This document shows positions 1 through 10,758 of a DNA stretch of 64,000 nucleotides, in pieces. A model generated the notes under the pieces. The model did no database searches. It saw only the letters and a program-made list of their open reading frames with translations, and was not told the DNA's origin. Source of the stretch: Protonemura montana (Eukaryota > Arthropoda > Insecta > Plecoptera > Nemouridae). How positions within the stretch are numbered: the stretch's first letter is position 1; the number at the start of each line of letters is the position of its first letter. The position numbers and the translations under genes were made by a program. The DNA lies in NCBI GenBank assembly GCA_947568835.1, contig OX387603.1:22902651-22966650 (forward strand). Reading direction: 5' to 3'.

Positions 1-3000
1 ACGCATCGGTCAGTCGATCGAGACTTCTTGGCGACCCTTGTTTCCAGTTGACAGCACAAATTCCTTATGCAACCTATGTGACCTGCCAGTGGAGACAATG
101 CCGACAGCAAATAAACATTTATAATTTGTGCGAATTTTATCCGGTAGTGTACTATTTTGGTATATAAACGATCTGCAGCATTTTTGGTAAATCTATATTT
201 TTTTGTGATTTAAAAAAGTATATAGCAAAGCGATACTCGATTTTGATGCGATTCCTCCATTAAGGAAACCACGAATCCTGGATATAAACATAGAATTGCT
301 ACAATTTTTGCACAAACCTTCAACTAGGGAAGGTTAAAACTCAACTCCCAAACTTTTAATCACCATAAATAATGATTTGAACTGTTAACGCCTTGACAAT
401 AAAAGCACTGGTTTGCACGGGTCTTTTTGAGGTCGTATGTTAGACGTCCTTGTTGAAAGCGTCGTCTGGCATGAGCGTCGCGACGTCGTGGTCATGCATT
501 CGCTCGCTGTGCCCTGGCACCCAACACCGTGGCTTGATATGCGATACCGGTCCTTGTGAATTATTGCTCGCCTGCTCTCTCGTGAGGCCGGTATAAATAG
601 AGAAAGACTAGCACACACCAGATCCTTTCCCTCAATCGCTGCCAATATTCCATAACATAATCATTGTCGTGCAAAGTGAGAAGAACAGTTTATAGCATTG
701 TAAATGCATTATTGTATTTTCAGACGCTTCCTATTTTACGATTTTTTAGCAGTTAATCTATATTCTATAAGATAGTTTATTTTTTTTATTTTTGGAGTAT
801 AGATACCGCAAATAGTTTATCTGGCAGTTGATTCTGTATCGCGCCTGTTTGTTTTTATACAAGTTTTTGGTCGCAGCTCGAGGTTTCATTATAAATTAAA
901 GCCAGAATCGGACGATGATTTCAATTGAAAGGTGGTAATTATATGAACCACGATAGAAAACAACCCGAGCGGGTAATTATAGAACTCCGCGTGCATATCC
1001 ATGGATAATCGTTGTTTTCGTTAGGATTGCAATCTGCATTTTTTTGTCTGTCGGCGAGCTACGTAGCAAGGAGCCAAACGGTTGACTGCAAATGCCAAGG
1101 GACAGAAAGAAAATACTAATATCTTCTCAATTGCTTCGTCTTGACCTGTGTTTGCGATGTTTTCCACACTGGCGCTGATTTTCTGCTGATTCGGCGAGGC
1201 TGTTATGATGATTGATCATTACCGCTTATCAGAGTGGAATGGGAAGAGAAAGCGTCGACGAAACCCCGGAAGGACGATGACGTACGACTAAAGACGGAAG
1301 TGATCGGACTGCGATGGATAATCGAAAAAGGCAAAGGGTGTAAAATATTGACAAACCCACCTTCGAACCTCAGCGAACCACGAGCTACGAAGAGAAAATG
1401 TAGGTTCGTCAAGAATCTTTTGAAATCCTTGAGTCAATTTTTGCGATCAACCTAAAGTCGTTTCAATTGAAACGCATTAATGCACTCTCACTCATGTTTG
1501 TAAATTCGGTGTTCCACACATTTTGGGCAATGAACTGCAAAACACTATTTGATGGATACAATAACAACCACGTGGCAGCCGTCTTCCAAGAAATTCGTCC
1601 CTTTGCCTTTGATCCGTTAATAATTACTTTCAGAAAATACGTTGCAAACTCCGTTGTACATTTTTCTTGTATCGGACATGACAATAATGGGTTTTGTTCC
1701 ATTTTATCCATCACCCGATTGGCGGAAAGCTCGCCTATTGTCGCCCTTCGGAGAAAATCAGGTGTGAACTTACTGCCAAAGGCGGTACCACCCTGTGACG
1801 AGAATCGGCCAATCAACAGAGGCTAATCAATCTAATTAATATTACACCGCGTCGTTGATGAATGGTTTGTCGACACATTAGAAGTGCAAATTGTCTTGAT
1901 TAGAAATTCAGTGGGAGCCCGCAGAGTGATTGGGATCGAACGCTGTACCTCTACAGGCAAGCGAAACTAATGAAAATAAGATTTTCCGCGTACACTCCCA
2001 CCATTCTGCACAACGGAAGAAAAAGGAAAACGTATTGAATGTACAGGATTTTAATTGGTGTCGCTTGGTCAGCAGTAATTTGGATGATAAACCACGTAAA
2101 ATGATAATAATTTTAGCTCCCATCAATATGAACTCGGCTTACTTGTTGTGTAGTTAAATATTTACTAATAAAAACAAGCAATAATTAAATTAATGACGAA
2201 AACTGAGAGCTCCAACGAGCTCGCGATATCCCGTAGCGGATGATGTTTGCTCATTATAAAAGAATGCGAAATGCTTTTGATTAATAAATAATTATCAGGT
2301 TTCAAGATATTTGTTACAGTTTTGCAGTAAAATGATGACCAACAGCCGCGTTTTTTTAAATATCCAGCTAGGTTAGAATTATTTATCACAGACAGACAGA
2401 TATCCACTATACACTAAACTACATTGCTAATATCAATTGTTTCAACTGTTCCCTAGCTTGTCGTCCTAAACTTTGCTACTTAGAACGCGGAAAATCTGTT
2501 CACAGTTTGTTCCAGCCAAGGTTTCAATGAGTATCAAAAGGAGGTTCCACCATGTAACAAGATATTTCAAAAGTTGAACATGAAAATGAAGTTAGCTATC
2601 AGCTTCCGCGTAGGTACACCTATAAACAGCGAGTCCCTAGCATTTATAAGGTTTTACTCTAGGTGATTTTCACTGTTGGTAGTGCTCATTTTAATCAGAT
2701 GTTGTGGGACGCGAAAGACGAGAGCAGTTCTGTGATGTTACACAAACTTTTCGCTCGACCTCAAATCACTGGCAAATTCGTTTTAACACTCCTAAGGTTA
2801 CATTTGGTTCAGATTTCTCAACCATCACTATTCATCTGTTGCTCCCAATAAACGAAGACTTTTAATGCATATCCATTATTATATTATTTTGTTCTATTTC
2901 AGCGAAACGCAAACGCGGATTGGCACACGGGAGTTGTGTGATTTTCGTATTCTTTGATAATTAATTGAGATGTTCGAAGTCTTCGGTGTCAGTTTGGATT

Positions 3001-3539
3001 CTAATTGTTCAATTAAAATAAAAACATTTCCGTTTTCCGCAATTCATCACACGATAATTTCACGTGTTCGTATTAGCGGAATCTGTGATACACTCGACAA
3101 CTCTCTCATAATTTGTTTTAAAGTTTTCCTTGGCAGCATGTAAAGTTGAGAAAGTGCACGAATCGCAAATACTAAAATATATCTCGTGATAGTCGAAAGT
3201 TGGATCAAGTAACAGAAGCATAAACTGCAAAACACCGCGTCCCACTAGGCACAGGACTCCCAATCAACTGACCAAGGGTATATGGCTATATACCTAATGC
3301 ACTCAGCGACGCTATTCCACAATGGTGGTATACCTGCAACCAATTTACAAAAACACCATTTTGCCAACTTTCCGACATTTTCACACGACATTTGCCGTGT
3401 TTATTGGCTCATTCAGAGTGCCCTTTATTTCATCAGCCTTATTGGCTTATTGTTTATTGGAAATAAATTACATAACTTCTGACTATTCCTAAACCCATTT
3501 CTTTCATAAAGTGAGCCCATCTAACTGTTCGTTCCTCAG
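1..3539. other. Sequence upstream of the visible Sobp exons
   Basis: Apart from the TATA-like site near 592, I recognise nothing. A 350-bp stretch at 1463-1826 is open on both strands (117 and 119 codons) but resembles no family I know. Earlier Sobp coding exons must lie here as short unrecognised exons or upstream of the window. The last 50 bases are the polypyrimidine tract and acceptor of the first visible Sobp exon. Confidence 0.5.
592..599 (+). promoter_or_regulatory. Candidate TATA box
   Basis: TATAAATA lies in a moderately GC-rich patch and is followed by a pyrimidine-rich stretch at about 622-640 where transcription could begin. A possible splice donor (CAAA|GTGAGA) follows near 676, so a short non-coding first exon is conceivable, perhaps for the plus-strand Sobp gene downstream. 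No transcript evidence is visible, and a chance TATA match is the main alternative. Confidence 0.25.
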
Positions 3540-3783
3540 ACCCCGTGGCTGCGCCTCCTGGCTGCACGATCTGCGCGTGGTGCACCAAGATCGTGAACAA
3601 CAAGCAAGCGTTCAGCGTGAAGACTCCGACCGGCCAAAAGGCCTTCTGCTCGGAGGTGTGCTTCTCCCAGTGCCGACGAGCCAACTTCAAACGCAACAAG
3701 ACGTGCGACTGGTGCCGACACATCCGGCACACCGTCAACTACGTCGACTTCCAAGACGGCGAGCATCAGCTGCAGTTCTGCAG
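3540..3783 (+). CDS. Sobp: Sine oculis-binding protein homolog, zinc-finger exon (partial)
   Basis: This internal exon of 244 nt has acceptor TTCCTCAG ending at 3539 and donor CAG|GTACAC. It starts one base into a codon and leaves two bases (AG) for the next exon. The readable codons begin VAAPPGCTICAWC. A first FCS/MYM-type zinc finger shows CAWC paired with FCSEVC. The second begins at CDWC, but its closing FC-x3-C pair is split by the intron: the cysteine of LQFC is here and DKC is in the next exon. SOBP proteins are nuclear factors named for binding the SIX-family protein Sine oculis, and this double finger is their most conserved part. The exon is GC-rich against an AT-rich background. 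Earlier exons are not recognised in the window. The identification is firm because fingers, exon order and downstream sequence all agree. Confidence 0.93.
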
Positions 3784-4276
3784 GTACACATTGCCGTCCT
3801 CTGAATCGGCATCGTGCATCTCTGCTCGCTGATCTGCTGATTGCGGCGCTGGGAGTGATGTTTTGACAGAGTGGCATTGCATGCTTGCTACGAGTCGAAA
3901 GACACTCCCACACTAGGCTTGGCGGAGGAGCGGGTCACACTCGAAGAAGGCTCAACGGATTTGAAAATGGGAAATATGAGAGTCTGAAAAAATCAGTAAT
4001 TACTTCGGAATGATTATACAGTCGCGAAGCAAAGATATCGGTTCTAACCGAAAGGAAGTGTACACAAAAATATATTAAAATTATGGGTAGGTACCTTAAT
4101 AGATACACAAACAGTCACAATTGAGTTTTGAAATGTTAAGTTTTCTCAGGCGTTTTCATTACATAAGAAGCACCTTTCGCGCATACCTATCTCAGGGGTA
4201 TTACGGCCTGTCAGTGACCCCATACCAATTCTGATATCTGGCATCGGCTGATTTCCCTTCTTTTCCCTTGTTTCAG
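3784..4276 (+). other. Sobp intron (493 bp) interrupting the second zinc finger
   Basis: The intron runs from GTACAC at 3784 to a polypyrimidine tract and TTTCAG ending at 4276. It joins AG|T, so the codon for the serine in FCSDKC is split. I see no other element inside it. Confidence 0.9.
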
Positions 4277-5426
4277 TGATAAATGCTTGAACCAGTACAA
4301 GATGAACATATTCTGCCGCGAGACGCAAGCCCACCTCCAGATGCACCCTCACCTCCAAGACGGCGCACCCTCCGGCTCGTCGGGCTCCGGGGGTGGCGGT
4401 GGTGGCGGCGGAGGACTCATCACTCCCGACCTCTGGCTGCGAGACTGCCGATCGGCGTCCCCTCTGTCCGACCGGTCCCTGTCCCCAACTCCCCCCAAGT
4501 CCCCGGCGTCGCCACCCCCACATGCCATCTCCATGCGATCCCCTTCACCGCCGCCGCCACTGCCGGTGAACCCACCGACAGAGCGGAAGCTGCGTTTCCG
4601 TCGGCTGAGCCGGTCTCGACGGAGGGTCGCGCTGCCCGCCACTGTTACCTCGGCCTCGACGCCGACAGATCTCAGAACGAACTGCTCGTCACCTCGGAGC
4701 GGTGACGAGCAGTTCCATTCGCAGCCGACGACGAAACACAACAATATTCCACACCTGCACCCTCTTCCGACGTCGTCGTTGATGCCACCAATCTTGCATC
4801 CACCCCCGAACCTGTTTCGCGGCGACCACCCCCGTCCTCCTTTCTTACCTCATGGGATGCTGCCCCCACCGCACATGCTGCCAGAACACATGCGATTCCC
4901 GCTACTTCGCAACCCTCTCCGGGCGTCGCCTCCATCCGGCGGACCTCGGCCACCCCCCATGATGCCGATGCCTCCTCACATGCCGCTCAACCGGCCGCCG
5001 TTCGGCTTTCATCACCCGCCTCCCAGAAGCCTCCTACCTCCAGTCACAGTCATGGTGCCATATCCCGTGATAATCCCTATCCCATTCCCTATCCCGATAC
5101 CCATACCGATAATGTGGCCAAAGAGTAAACTGGTAGCCGAAGACAAGGAAGCATCGGACAGGAGCAAAGCGGAGGGTGGAGTCGACAAGACAGCTGATAA
5201 GTCTCCCGAGAAGGAGGAAGGACACGTAGCTGCTTTCTTGAGGATGACGACGCCAAAGACACAGGCGACGCCGACTACTCCGCTAGCACCGGCACCCAAG
5301 GCAGACAAGGAGGAGACGAAGCCGAAGACGCCGACAGCGAGGGGGCCTCTGCGGAAAAGGAAGCGACTTGTCGAGCCGCCGAACGACGACGATCCTCTCG
5401 GGAAGCGTAAATTTGTGCCAGTGTGA
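4277..5426 (+). CDS. Sobp: Sine oculis-binding protein homolog, C-terminal exon
   Basis: This terminal coding exon has about 382 codons and a TGA stop at 5424-5426. It opens with DKCLNQYKMNIFCRETQ, completing the second FCS finger and the conserved helix after it. Then follow a glycine run, Ser-Pro-rich and Pro-rich segments, a basic RFRRLSRSRRR patch near residue 105, and a His/Pro/Met-rich region. Near residues 255-275 is the alternating Pro/Ile stretch (VMVPYPVIIPIPFPIPIPI) that I know as a signature of SOBP proteins. A Lys/Glu-rich segment and a basic, probably nuclear-localising C-terminus (LRKRKRLVEPP, GKRKFVPV) end the protein. Low-complexity length varies widely in this family. Overlapping long ORFs in other frames and on the opposite strand are GC-rich shadows. 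A perfect 15-bp inverted repeat lies at 4679-4715. Confidence 0.95.
4679..4715 (+). repeat. Perfect 15-bp inverted repeat inside Sobp coding sequence
   Basis: GAACTGCTCGTCACC (4679-4693) and its exact reverse complement (4701-4715) are separated by the 7 bases TCGGAGC. The mRNA could form a strong hairpin. In frame the element encodes part of NCSSPRSGDEQF. A GC-rich arm this long and perfect is unlikely by chance. Confidence 0.95.
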
Positions 5427-5726
5427 TTTTGGCAATTCACATTCTTGATTCACTTACACACATACAATGAAATACTACGTGTTCTGTCCTGCTGCTGTAT
5501 ATCTAGTCTGCACCGAGTCCTTTACTGTGTGCGTGAGTAGATTGTATTATTCGATTGGTGGATGAATCACGTTCGAATTAGGTATAGAGAACATTGAAGG
5601 ATGCGATCGAAATGTCATAGTGGACCGCTGTCGTGATCGGTTCAATGTTGTGAGTGTGTCTGAACTTATAAGGTTCATCATTATGATAATCATGAAATGC
5701 ATGTGCAATTTAAAGAAAATATTAAA
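5427..5726 (+). other. Probable Sobp 3' untranslated region with ATTAAA signal
   Basis: The sequence becomes AT-rich directly after the Sobp stop. No AATAAA is present nearby. The variant signal ATTAAA at 5721-5726, about 300 bases past the stop, is the best polyadenylation candidate, though longer 3' ends are possible. Confidence 0.45.
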
Positions 5727-8001
5727 ACATTTCCCGAGTGTATTAGCTTTATAAATAGAAGATACCCAAAATGTTTGAATGTTTGTGAGTTTTCCAAATC
5801 TAGTGGTGAATTTCATCTTTATTATCTCGATTGTGGTCTGTCATTACATAATCGACGCTGTCGATAGCCAGGCTTTCAGGTGCGTAATTCTACACCCCTT
5901 TACTCCCACGCTACTCCAGCTTAGTGCTTTTTACCTCTCAGTCTCATAATAGGCGAAGGACAATCAATTGAGCACAGAATATAAGAAGTCACAATTCCCG
6001 GTATTCCTCGAGTGCAGAGCATCTGCTGGCTAGACGGGCGAAGGTGATATCACTGTAACAAAATGCACAACAAAAGAACAGACGGCGAAAAAAAACAAAA
6101 AAAAAAACAGGTGAGAGTGTTTTTATTAGCACAATATACGTCAACTGATGATGTACAGCCGTCAAAATTCCAGGAAAAATGTTTTTAATTATCGACACGG
6201 CACCTAGATCTTTTGCGCCTAGTCATTATTCTGGTTATCCAGGCAAAGGGCTGCCTGAACCCTCGCGCTGAATGGTAGAGGGTTGTGCTTTTAGTGCACG
6301 CAGGGGTGGAAGGGCTGATTGTCCGTCACAGAACAGTTTTTTTAAGCAGATACCATAAGAACCAGCAGTTATTTGGTACCAAATTTCACAATTGGCAATA
6401 CATATGACCAACAGCTTTGCTTAATTTGATTTTCATGGCAATTTAGCAGATCAAATTGATATAGGTATGGTCTAAATCCGAACTATAGGCACTACCTATA
6501 AATTAAGAGACGCAAGATATAGGAGCAATCAATTCAAAGTTACAAAATTGAAATTAGTTAAGTATTTATAATGTTAATTAGGAAGTCGTGCCGCCTGATA
6601 AGGAGCATACGGAGCTCGCTGATGCAACTTCATGGTAGGTGCTATCAAACTGGGCGGACATTTGATTTACTGATAGACATGACAAATGAGATCGGGCGAC
6701 TTTGACCCGCCTACTTTTCAACCACCCAGTTGGAGAGGGGGGGGGGGGGGGGGGTATTTTACACCCTTTTCTTGTCGCTTGTCTTGAGCTCGTGCCAAAA
6801 GTACACAAATCGACTTCAGTTTTCAATTGCCCGGAAATCTCTTGATCTCCGCGTTTTCGAATACATATTTTCAAGAAATGTTCTCTGACTGTTCTCTGAA
6901 AAAAATCGGATAAAAAAGTGAAGAAGTACTATCATTTTCTCTCTTGACCTCGGAAAATAGTTCCCTTGAATCATTGGCATTTGAAAAGGTATATGTTCCG
7001 AAACCGACATCTTTTTTGAAAACGCACCCAAGAAAAAAATTTAAATCAAGCATCACTTTAAGGATGCTTGAACTAGGTAATTGTTATAATTACATGTGGT
7101 TCTTTTGTTATCGGAAAATTGTCAGGACTGCTCTAAACCTTGAAGAAGTAACTAGTACATGTTACGAAACGTCGGGAAATTTAGCTGTCCTTTACTTAGC
7201 ATTCAAAACCCAGTTCAAATAGTTTTTCTTAAAACTAGTGCTAAGGATAATTCAAGTAGACATGAGTCTAAAAACCATAAAAAGATACGTTCATCCTCTT
7301 TTTCTCACCTCCCCCCTTTCTTCCCAAAAAACAATCCTCAATTCAACGCAAGTCATTAGGAAACATTCTAAATTTGGTGGAACATACTTACGGTTTACGT
7401 AAGGTTATGTTAGGTCAGATATGGCAATTATTAATTGAGACACGATCAGGGAAAGGATTACTAATTTGACTCGAGGTGGAGAAAGAGTCAAGCGTTGGCA
7501 GAAGTTAGGAAAGGGCCAATTATCAAAGATACTCTTCTAGAAAGATAAGAGACAGTCAATTATCTGATAAAACACTCGTAAAAAGCGGTGGAGACACGGC
7601 CTAGACATGATAAGACAATCCTAGAGGAAACAGGAAATGAACAAGTTTTAAAAAACCCAGCTGGAGGGGTTTGGGAAAGGCTCAGTCTTGAAGGACGCTT
7701 GTCGAAGAAGGCCCCTGCACTGATAAGATACTTCTTAAGTCACTCGTGGCAAGGGCAAAACAGGAAGTGAAAGAGCAATTAGCACGACTAACAACATTAG
7801 AGAGTGCTTCAGAAATAGAATTTTAATCTGTTTCAACTATTTAATTATAATCAAATAATTTCTATCTTTTAAAAATCACGCGTTCTTTGTATCAATGTGC
7901 AAGGGAGGTCGAGCTGCTTGCAGTTTGCATCGACGCGCGTCAAACTAGCTTCATCACTAGCTGCCAGGTGGCAGCGCTGTAGCCATCCCTGACTCGATCA
8001 G
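5727..8001. other. Intergenic stretch between Sobp and the next candidate exons
   Basis: I find no convincing gene. The stretch holds an 18-bp G tract at 6737-6754 and AT-rich low-complexity sequence. ORFs here (for example 6944-7222 and 7588-7770) have no recognisable motif or coding-like composition. Confidence 0.5.
6737..6754 (+). repeat. Poly-G tract, 18 bp
   Basis: This is an uninterrupted run of 18 G, one of eight G or C runs of 13 bp or more in the window. Such tracts are mononucleotide microsatellites and possible quadruplex formers. Confidence 0.95.
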
Positions 8002-8054
8002 TCAACGGCCTTCAATGCCGGCGCGCCAGGATCGGACGCCACACGTGGTAATAG
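8002..8054 (+). CDS. Candidate coding exon a of an unrecognised gene
   Basis: This GC-rich 53-nt segment follows a weak acceptor (CGATCAG) and ends at a strong donor (ATAG|GTAAGC). In frame 0 it encodes STAFNAGAPGSDATRGN and leaves AG. Those two bases join the first C of the next candidate exon to make serine and keep the frame open. I recognise no family. The acceptor lacks a clear polypyrimidine tract, so the start is uncertain. Confidence 0.3.
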
Positions 8055-8179
8055 GTAAGCTCATGTATTATTTGGGCAAAAATTCGCCAATTTATAGTAA
8101 ATTATTGAAACTAAAGAACTCACACGTTACCCTGCAGCACTTTTATTTGAAATGATGTAGTCGTTTTTTCTTTTTATAG

Positions 8180-8234
8180 CGACACGAGTATGTTCGTAAC
8201 CAGCATGTACGACCAGCACGAGAAACCTGGCACT
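8180..8234 (+). CDS. Candidate coding exon b of an unrecognised gene
   Basis: The acceptor is TTTCTTTTTATAG and the donor is ACT|GTGAGT, enclosing 55 nt. After one base, 18 codons read DTSMFVTSMYDQHEKPGT and end in phase 0. That reading fits exon a upstream and continues into CCREC downstream. A second frame (RHEYVRNQ...) is also open. Both splice sites are good, so an exon is likely; which frame is used is not settled. Confidence 0.4.
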
Positions 8235-8338
8235 GTGAGTGGTTTTTTTTAAATTGAAATTAGGCGAGTGGTACTTATTATGATAATGCTATTCTGGTTG
8301 TTTTACTGGTGAAGTCATTTTAATAACGTTTATTTTAG

Positions 8339-8491
8339 TGTTGCAGAGAGTGCGTACTAAATGGCCTATCGACGTACTCCATTACTTCAAGTACCAATGG
8401 TCGGAATACGACCTCGAATTAATTTGCTTTCCTGCTACTCATTCACCCAGTACTCATGCATGGGTTACGTTGCTTCTCATTTGCAACAGGG
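8339..8491 (+). CDS. Candidate coding exon c with two possible reading frames
   Basis: The acceptor is TTTATTTTAG and the donor at 8492 is GTAAGC; the length is 153 nt. Joined in phase 0 to exon b it reads CCRECVLNGLSTYSITSS and so on, with a TAA stop at 8420-8422, which would make it a C-terminal exon. In the other open frame (LQRVRTKWPIDVLHYF...) it has no stop and joins exon d in phase. PGT-CCREC looks faintly like the end of a von Willebrand C domain, but this is too little to name it. Which frame is coding cannot be decided by eye. Confidence 0.35.
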
Positions 8492-8579
8492 GTAAGCCAA
8501 TGTTGTTATTTAGTACAGACATATTATTCTACTCGTTTTGCCGGTGGTGCGCTTGAAATAACGCTCAATTTCGTTTCAG

Positions 8580-8726
8580 AAACTCTAGTGTATCGACTAG
8601 CGTACATCGTGTCTCGTCGGATAATGACCTCGTTGACACTTACATCGCAGTGCACGCCTACATGTAGCTCGAGCTCTAGTCACGACCACTGGCCGTCGCA
8701 AGGGTCGCTTGAAATATGCAAACGGG
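8580..8726 (+). CDS. Candidate coding exon d, near a polyadenylation signal
   Basis: The acceptor is TTTCGTTTCAG and a donor-like GTGAGT follows at 8727; the length is 147 nt. One frame is open throughout (ETLVYRLAYIVSRRIM...) and is in phase with the alternative frame of exons b and c. Another frame reads SSDNDLVDTYIAVHAYM and stops inside the exon. An AATAAA lies 19 bases past the exon, so this may be the 3' end of the gene. No family is recognised. Confidence 0.3.
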
Positions 8727-8744
8727 GTGAGTTATTCTGTGTTC

Positions 8745-8750
8745 AATAAA
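8745..8750 (+). promoter_or_regulatory. AATAAA polyadenylation signal
   Basis: A canonical AATAAA lies just after the candidate exon cluster at 8.0-8.7 kb and would end that transcript. Such hexamers are common in AT-rich DNA, so position is the only support. Confidence 0.35.
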
Positions 8751-8810
8751 CTAACCCTGCGAGTAGGAAGTGCTTTCTGAATACGTGTAAATTCCTTTTG
8801 TGGTATGGTG

Positions 8811-8843
8811 GGTAGGTGGGTAGGTAGGTAGGTAGGTAGGTAT
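8811..8843 (+). repeat. (GGTA)n microsatellite
   Basis: About eight GGTA units, two of them altered to GGTG or GGGT. Confidence 0.9.
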
Positions 8844-10689
8844 GCAAAACGCTTCGTTGCCAAGAGTTCAGGCTGAATACCGACTATAATTGCCAGGGCC
8901 ACTCCGTTTATCAGTTGAAACGCAACTCCAAATCACATTTCAAACCACTTTATCACGAGACTCACATTTGCATACTCATAATTACTATTTGATTCTGCTA
9001 GGTATGATAAAAATAGTTGAATCATAAAACGTTTGATATCCGCGTTACCTCTGTTATGATTCCGTTTTTAATAAATCCCATTTGCTATTTATATCTTTGG
9101 GTCAGGGTAAATGAACTCATTTTGGGTCAATTCATGCAGTCTAAAATAAAGATTGCATGTTAAAATTACATCGCACAGTTGTTATAACTTATAATCCTCT
9201 TGGCTTGGCTATATACCTCGTAAAGCCACTCGGTTGTATCCGCTTCTTTTGAAAGAGAGAGGGTGATACGAGCGGGCAGAGCAAGCAGCAACAGCAGCAG
9301 TAGCCACCATCCCTTGGTGAAGCCAACCCCTTGGACGCACCAGGCAGCCACACGCGATCGCCGTGTAATAACACAATAAACTAGATCCACTTATTACGGA
9401 CAGAGAAAACGCGAGCGACACCTTCGAAAATTGCACCCTGCTATCGCAAGGGGGGGGGGGGGGGGGGGCAGATATGTAATCAAATCGTGGGCATTGCTAA
9501 AACGAGCAGCGGCGAATTAATTTTTAGATACACATCAGAGATTGTATAAAAATCTAATTATATTGGGTGTTGCATTTTAGATTGTGTGGGAAGGAAGGTA
9601 AAGTACGTAATGAAAGGAGTCGCATTTGCAAATTGGTATAGCATTGCTTTATTTGTATATATGTATGTAGGGAATCTATTTTGTTAGCCTAATATATGAT
9701 CAAATAAGTCTGAAGCTGAGAAAGTATCCCATGTTTCTGACGTATTATTCACTCATCTATGTGTTGTAACTTTAACGACATTCGTGAAGATTGCTTGCAT
9801 CGTATTGTTGTTCACTGAGGATAGGACGACGTATATTGCACATTGCAATGTAATTTCAAAAAGTCGTGCAGGTGTTGCGATCAGTGAGGAAGTCTTAAGA
9901 CACTGCTTCCTTCGGTAGTCGAGACTCAGCTCACCCAAAATGATGCCACTCACTCTGGTTTCAGAATCGAGAATATTACAAATTTACGAGTGAGGTTTCA
10001 ATTGTTTCACCGCCAAAACATTGATTTCTTAAGACTTCACTTTAAAACATACTCTATCACAACCTCTACCATTGAAGTTCAAATTCAGGTGATACATCAC
10101 ATTTTGTGATTCACGTGTGTAAATCTGCATGGCACGGCCAATGAGGCTGGGTTTCATTAATTTCAACAACCCAACCACTTTGTGCTCTGTCATTAAATAG
10201 CTAGCTCGTTATTATCAGGGTTCAACCCAATGTCATTATGAATCGGTCGGGGTAGTCGAGTGTGTACCTACACAATTACCTAACCATACGAGCGAATTCC
10301 TGTTAACCATCATGTACTTGATTAACTAACGAGCTTTGACATCCATTGTTAGTAAACCAATATTTACGTCAGCCCCCTTGAAAAGTCGTTGTAATATTCC
10401 ACGGTCAGTAAATTGCGCGAGCTATTCCTGCATTACCTTGTCGGCGTGTATATCGAGTCGGCAAAGGTACGTGAAAGTAGTTTGCGAAGTGGTCGGAGAT
10501 GGCTACGATCTATCAGAGGCCCCCTTTGAAGTGATATTAGCGGCGCCCGGCGATGCCATAACGACGCTGGAAACGACGTCCGGCCACCATCGCTCGGCGC
10601 TCTCACCGATGTCACGTGACTCTTGACGGGAACATGAGGGGGGTTACAAGGAATGTCAATGAGGCCGGAAGTGTGCGTTTGCCTTCCAG
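8844..10689. other. Non-coding stretch
   Basis: The stretch contains a 19-bp G tract at 9450-9468 and no convincing gene. A patch at 10430-10620 is GC-rich with a consensus donor (AAAG|GTACGT near 10467), but its open frame (VVCEVVGDGYDLSEAPF) has no good acceptor and is left uncalled. Confidence 0.45.
9450..9468 (+). repeat. Poly-G tract, 19 bp
   Basis: An uninterrupted run of 19 G. Confidence 0.95.
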
Positions 10690-10758
10690 CGTCGACAATG
10701 CCTCAACTTCCCGGCGCGCGTTTTCAACGTTTCACTATCTTGACGTCTTGGCAGAGAC
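10690..10758 (+). CDS. Candidate 69-nt coding exon, unrecognised
   Basis: The acceptor GTTTGCCTTCCAG and the consensus donor GAC|GTAAGT enclose 69 nt. One frame reads STSRRAFSTFHYLDVLAE with no stop; a second (STMPQLPGARFQRF...) is also open. GC content is above its surroundings. I recognise no domain and cannot place the neighbouring exons, so this rests on splice-site quality alone. Confidence 0.3.

Noticed and set aside
4283-5440. Long ORFs in other frames and on the minus strand across the Sobp C-terminal exon
   Set aside because: They are shadows of GC-rich coding sequence. The Sobp frame has zinc-finger continuity, the Pro/Ile signature and correct splice phase.
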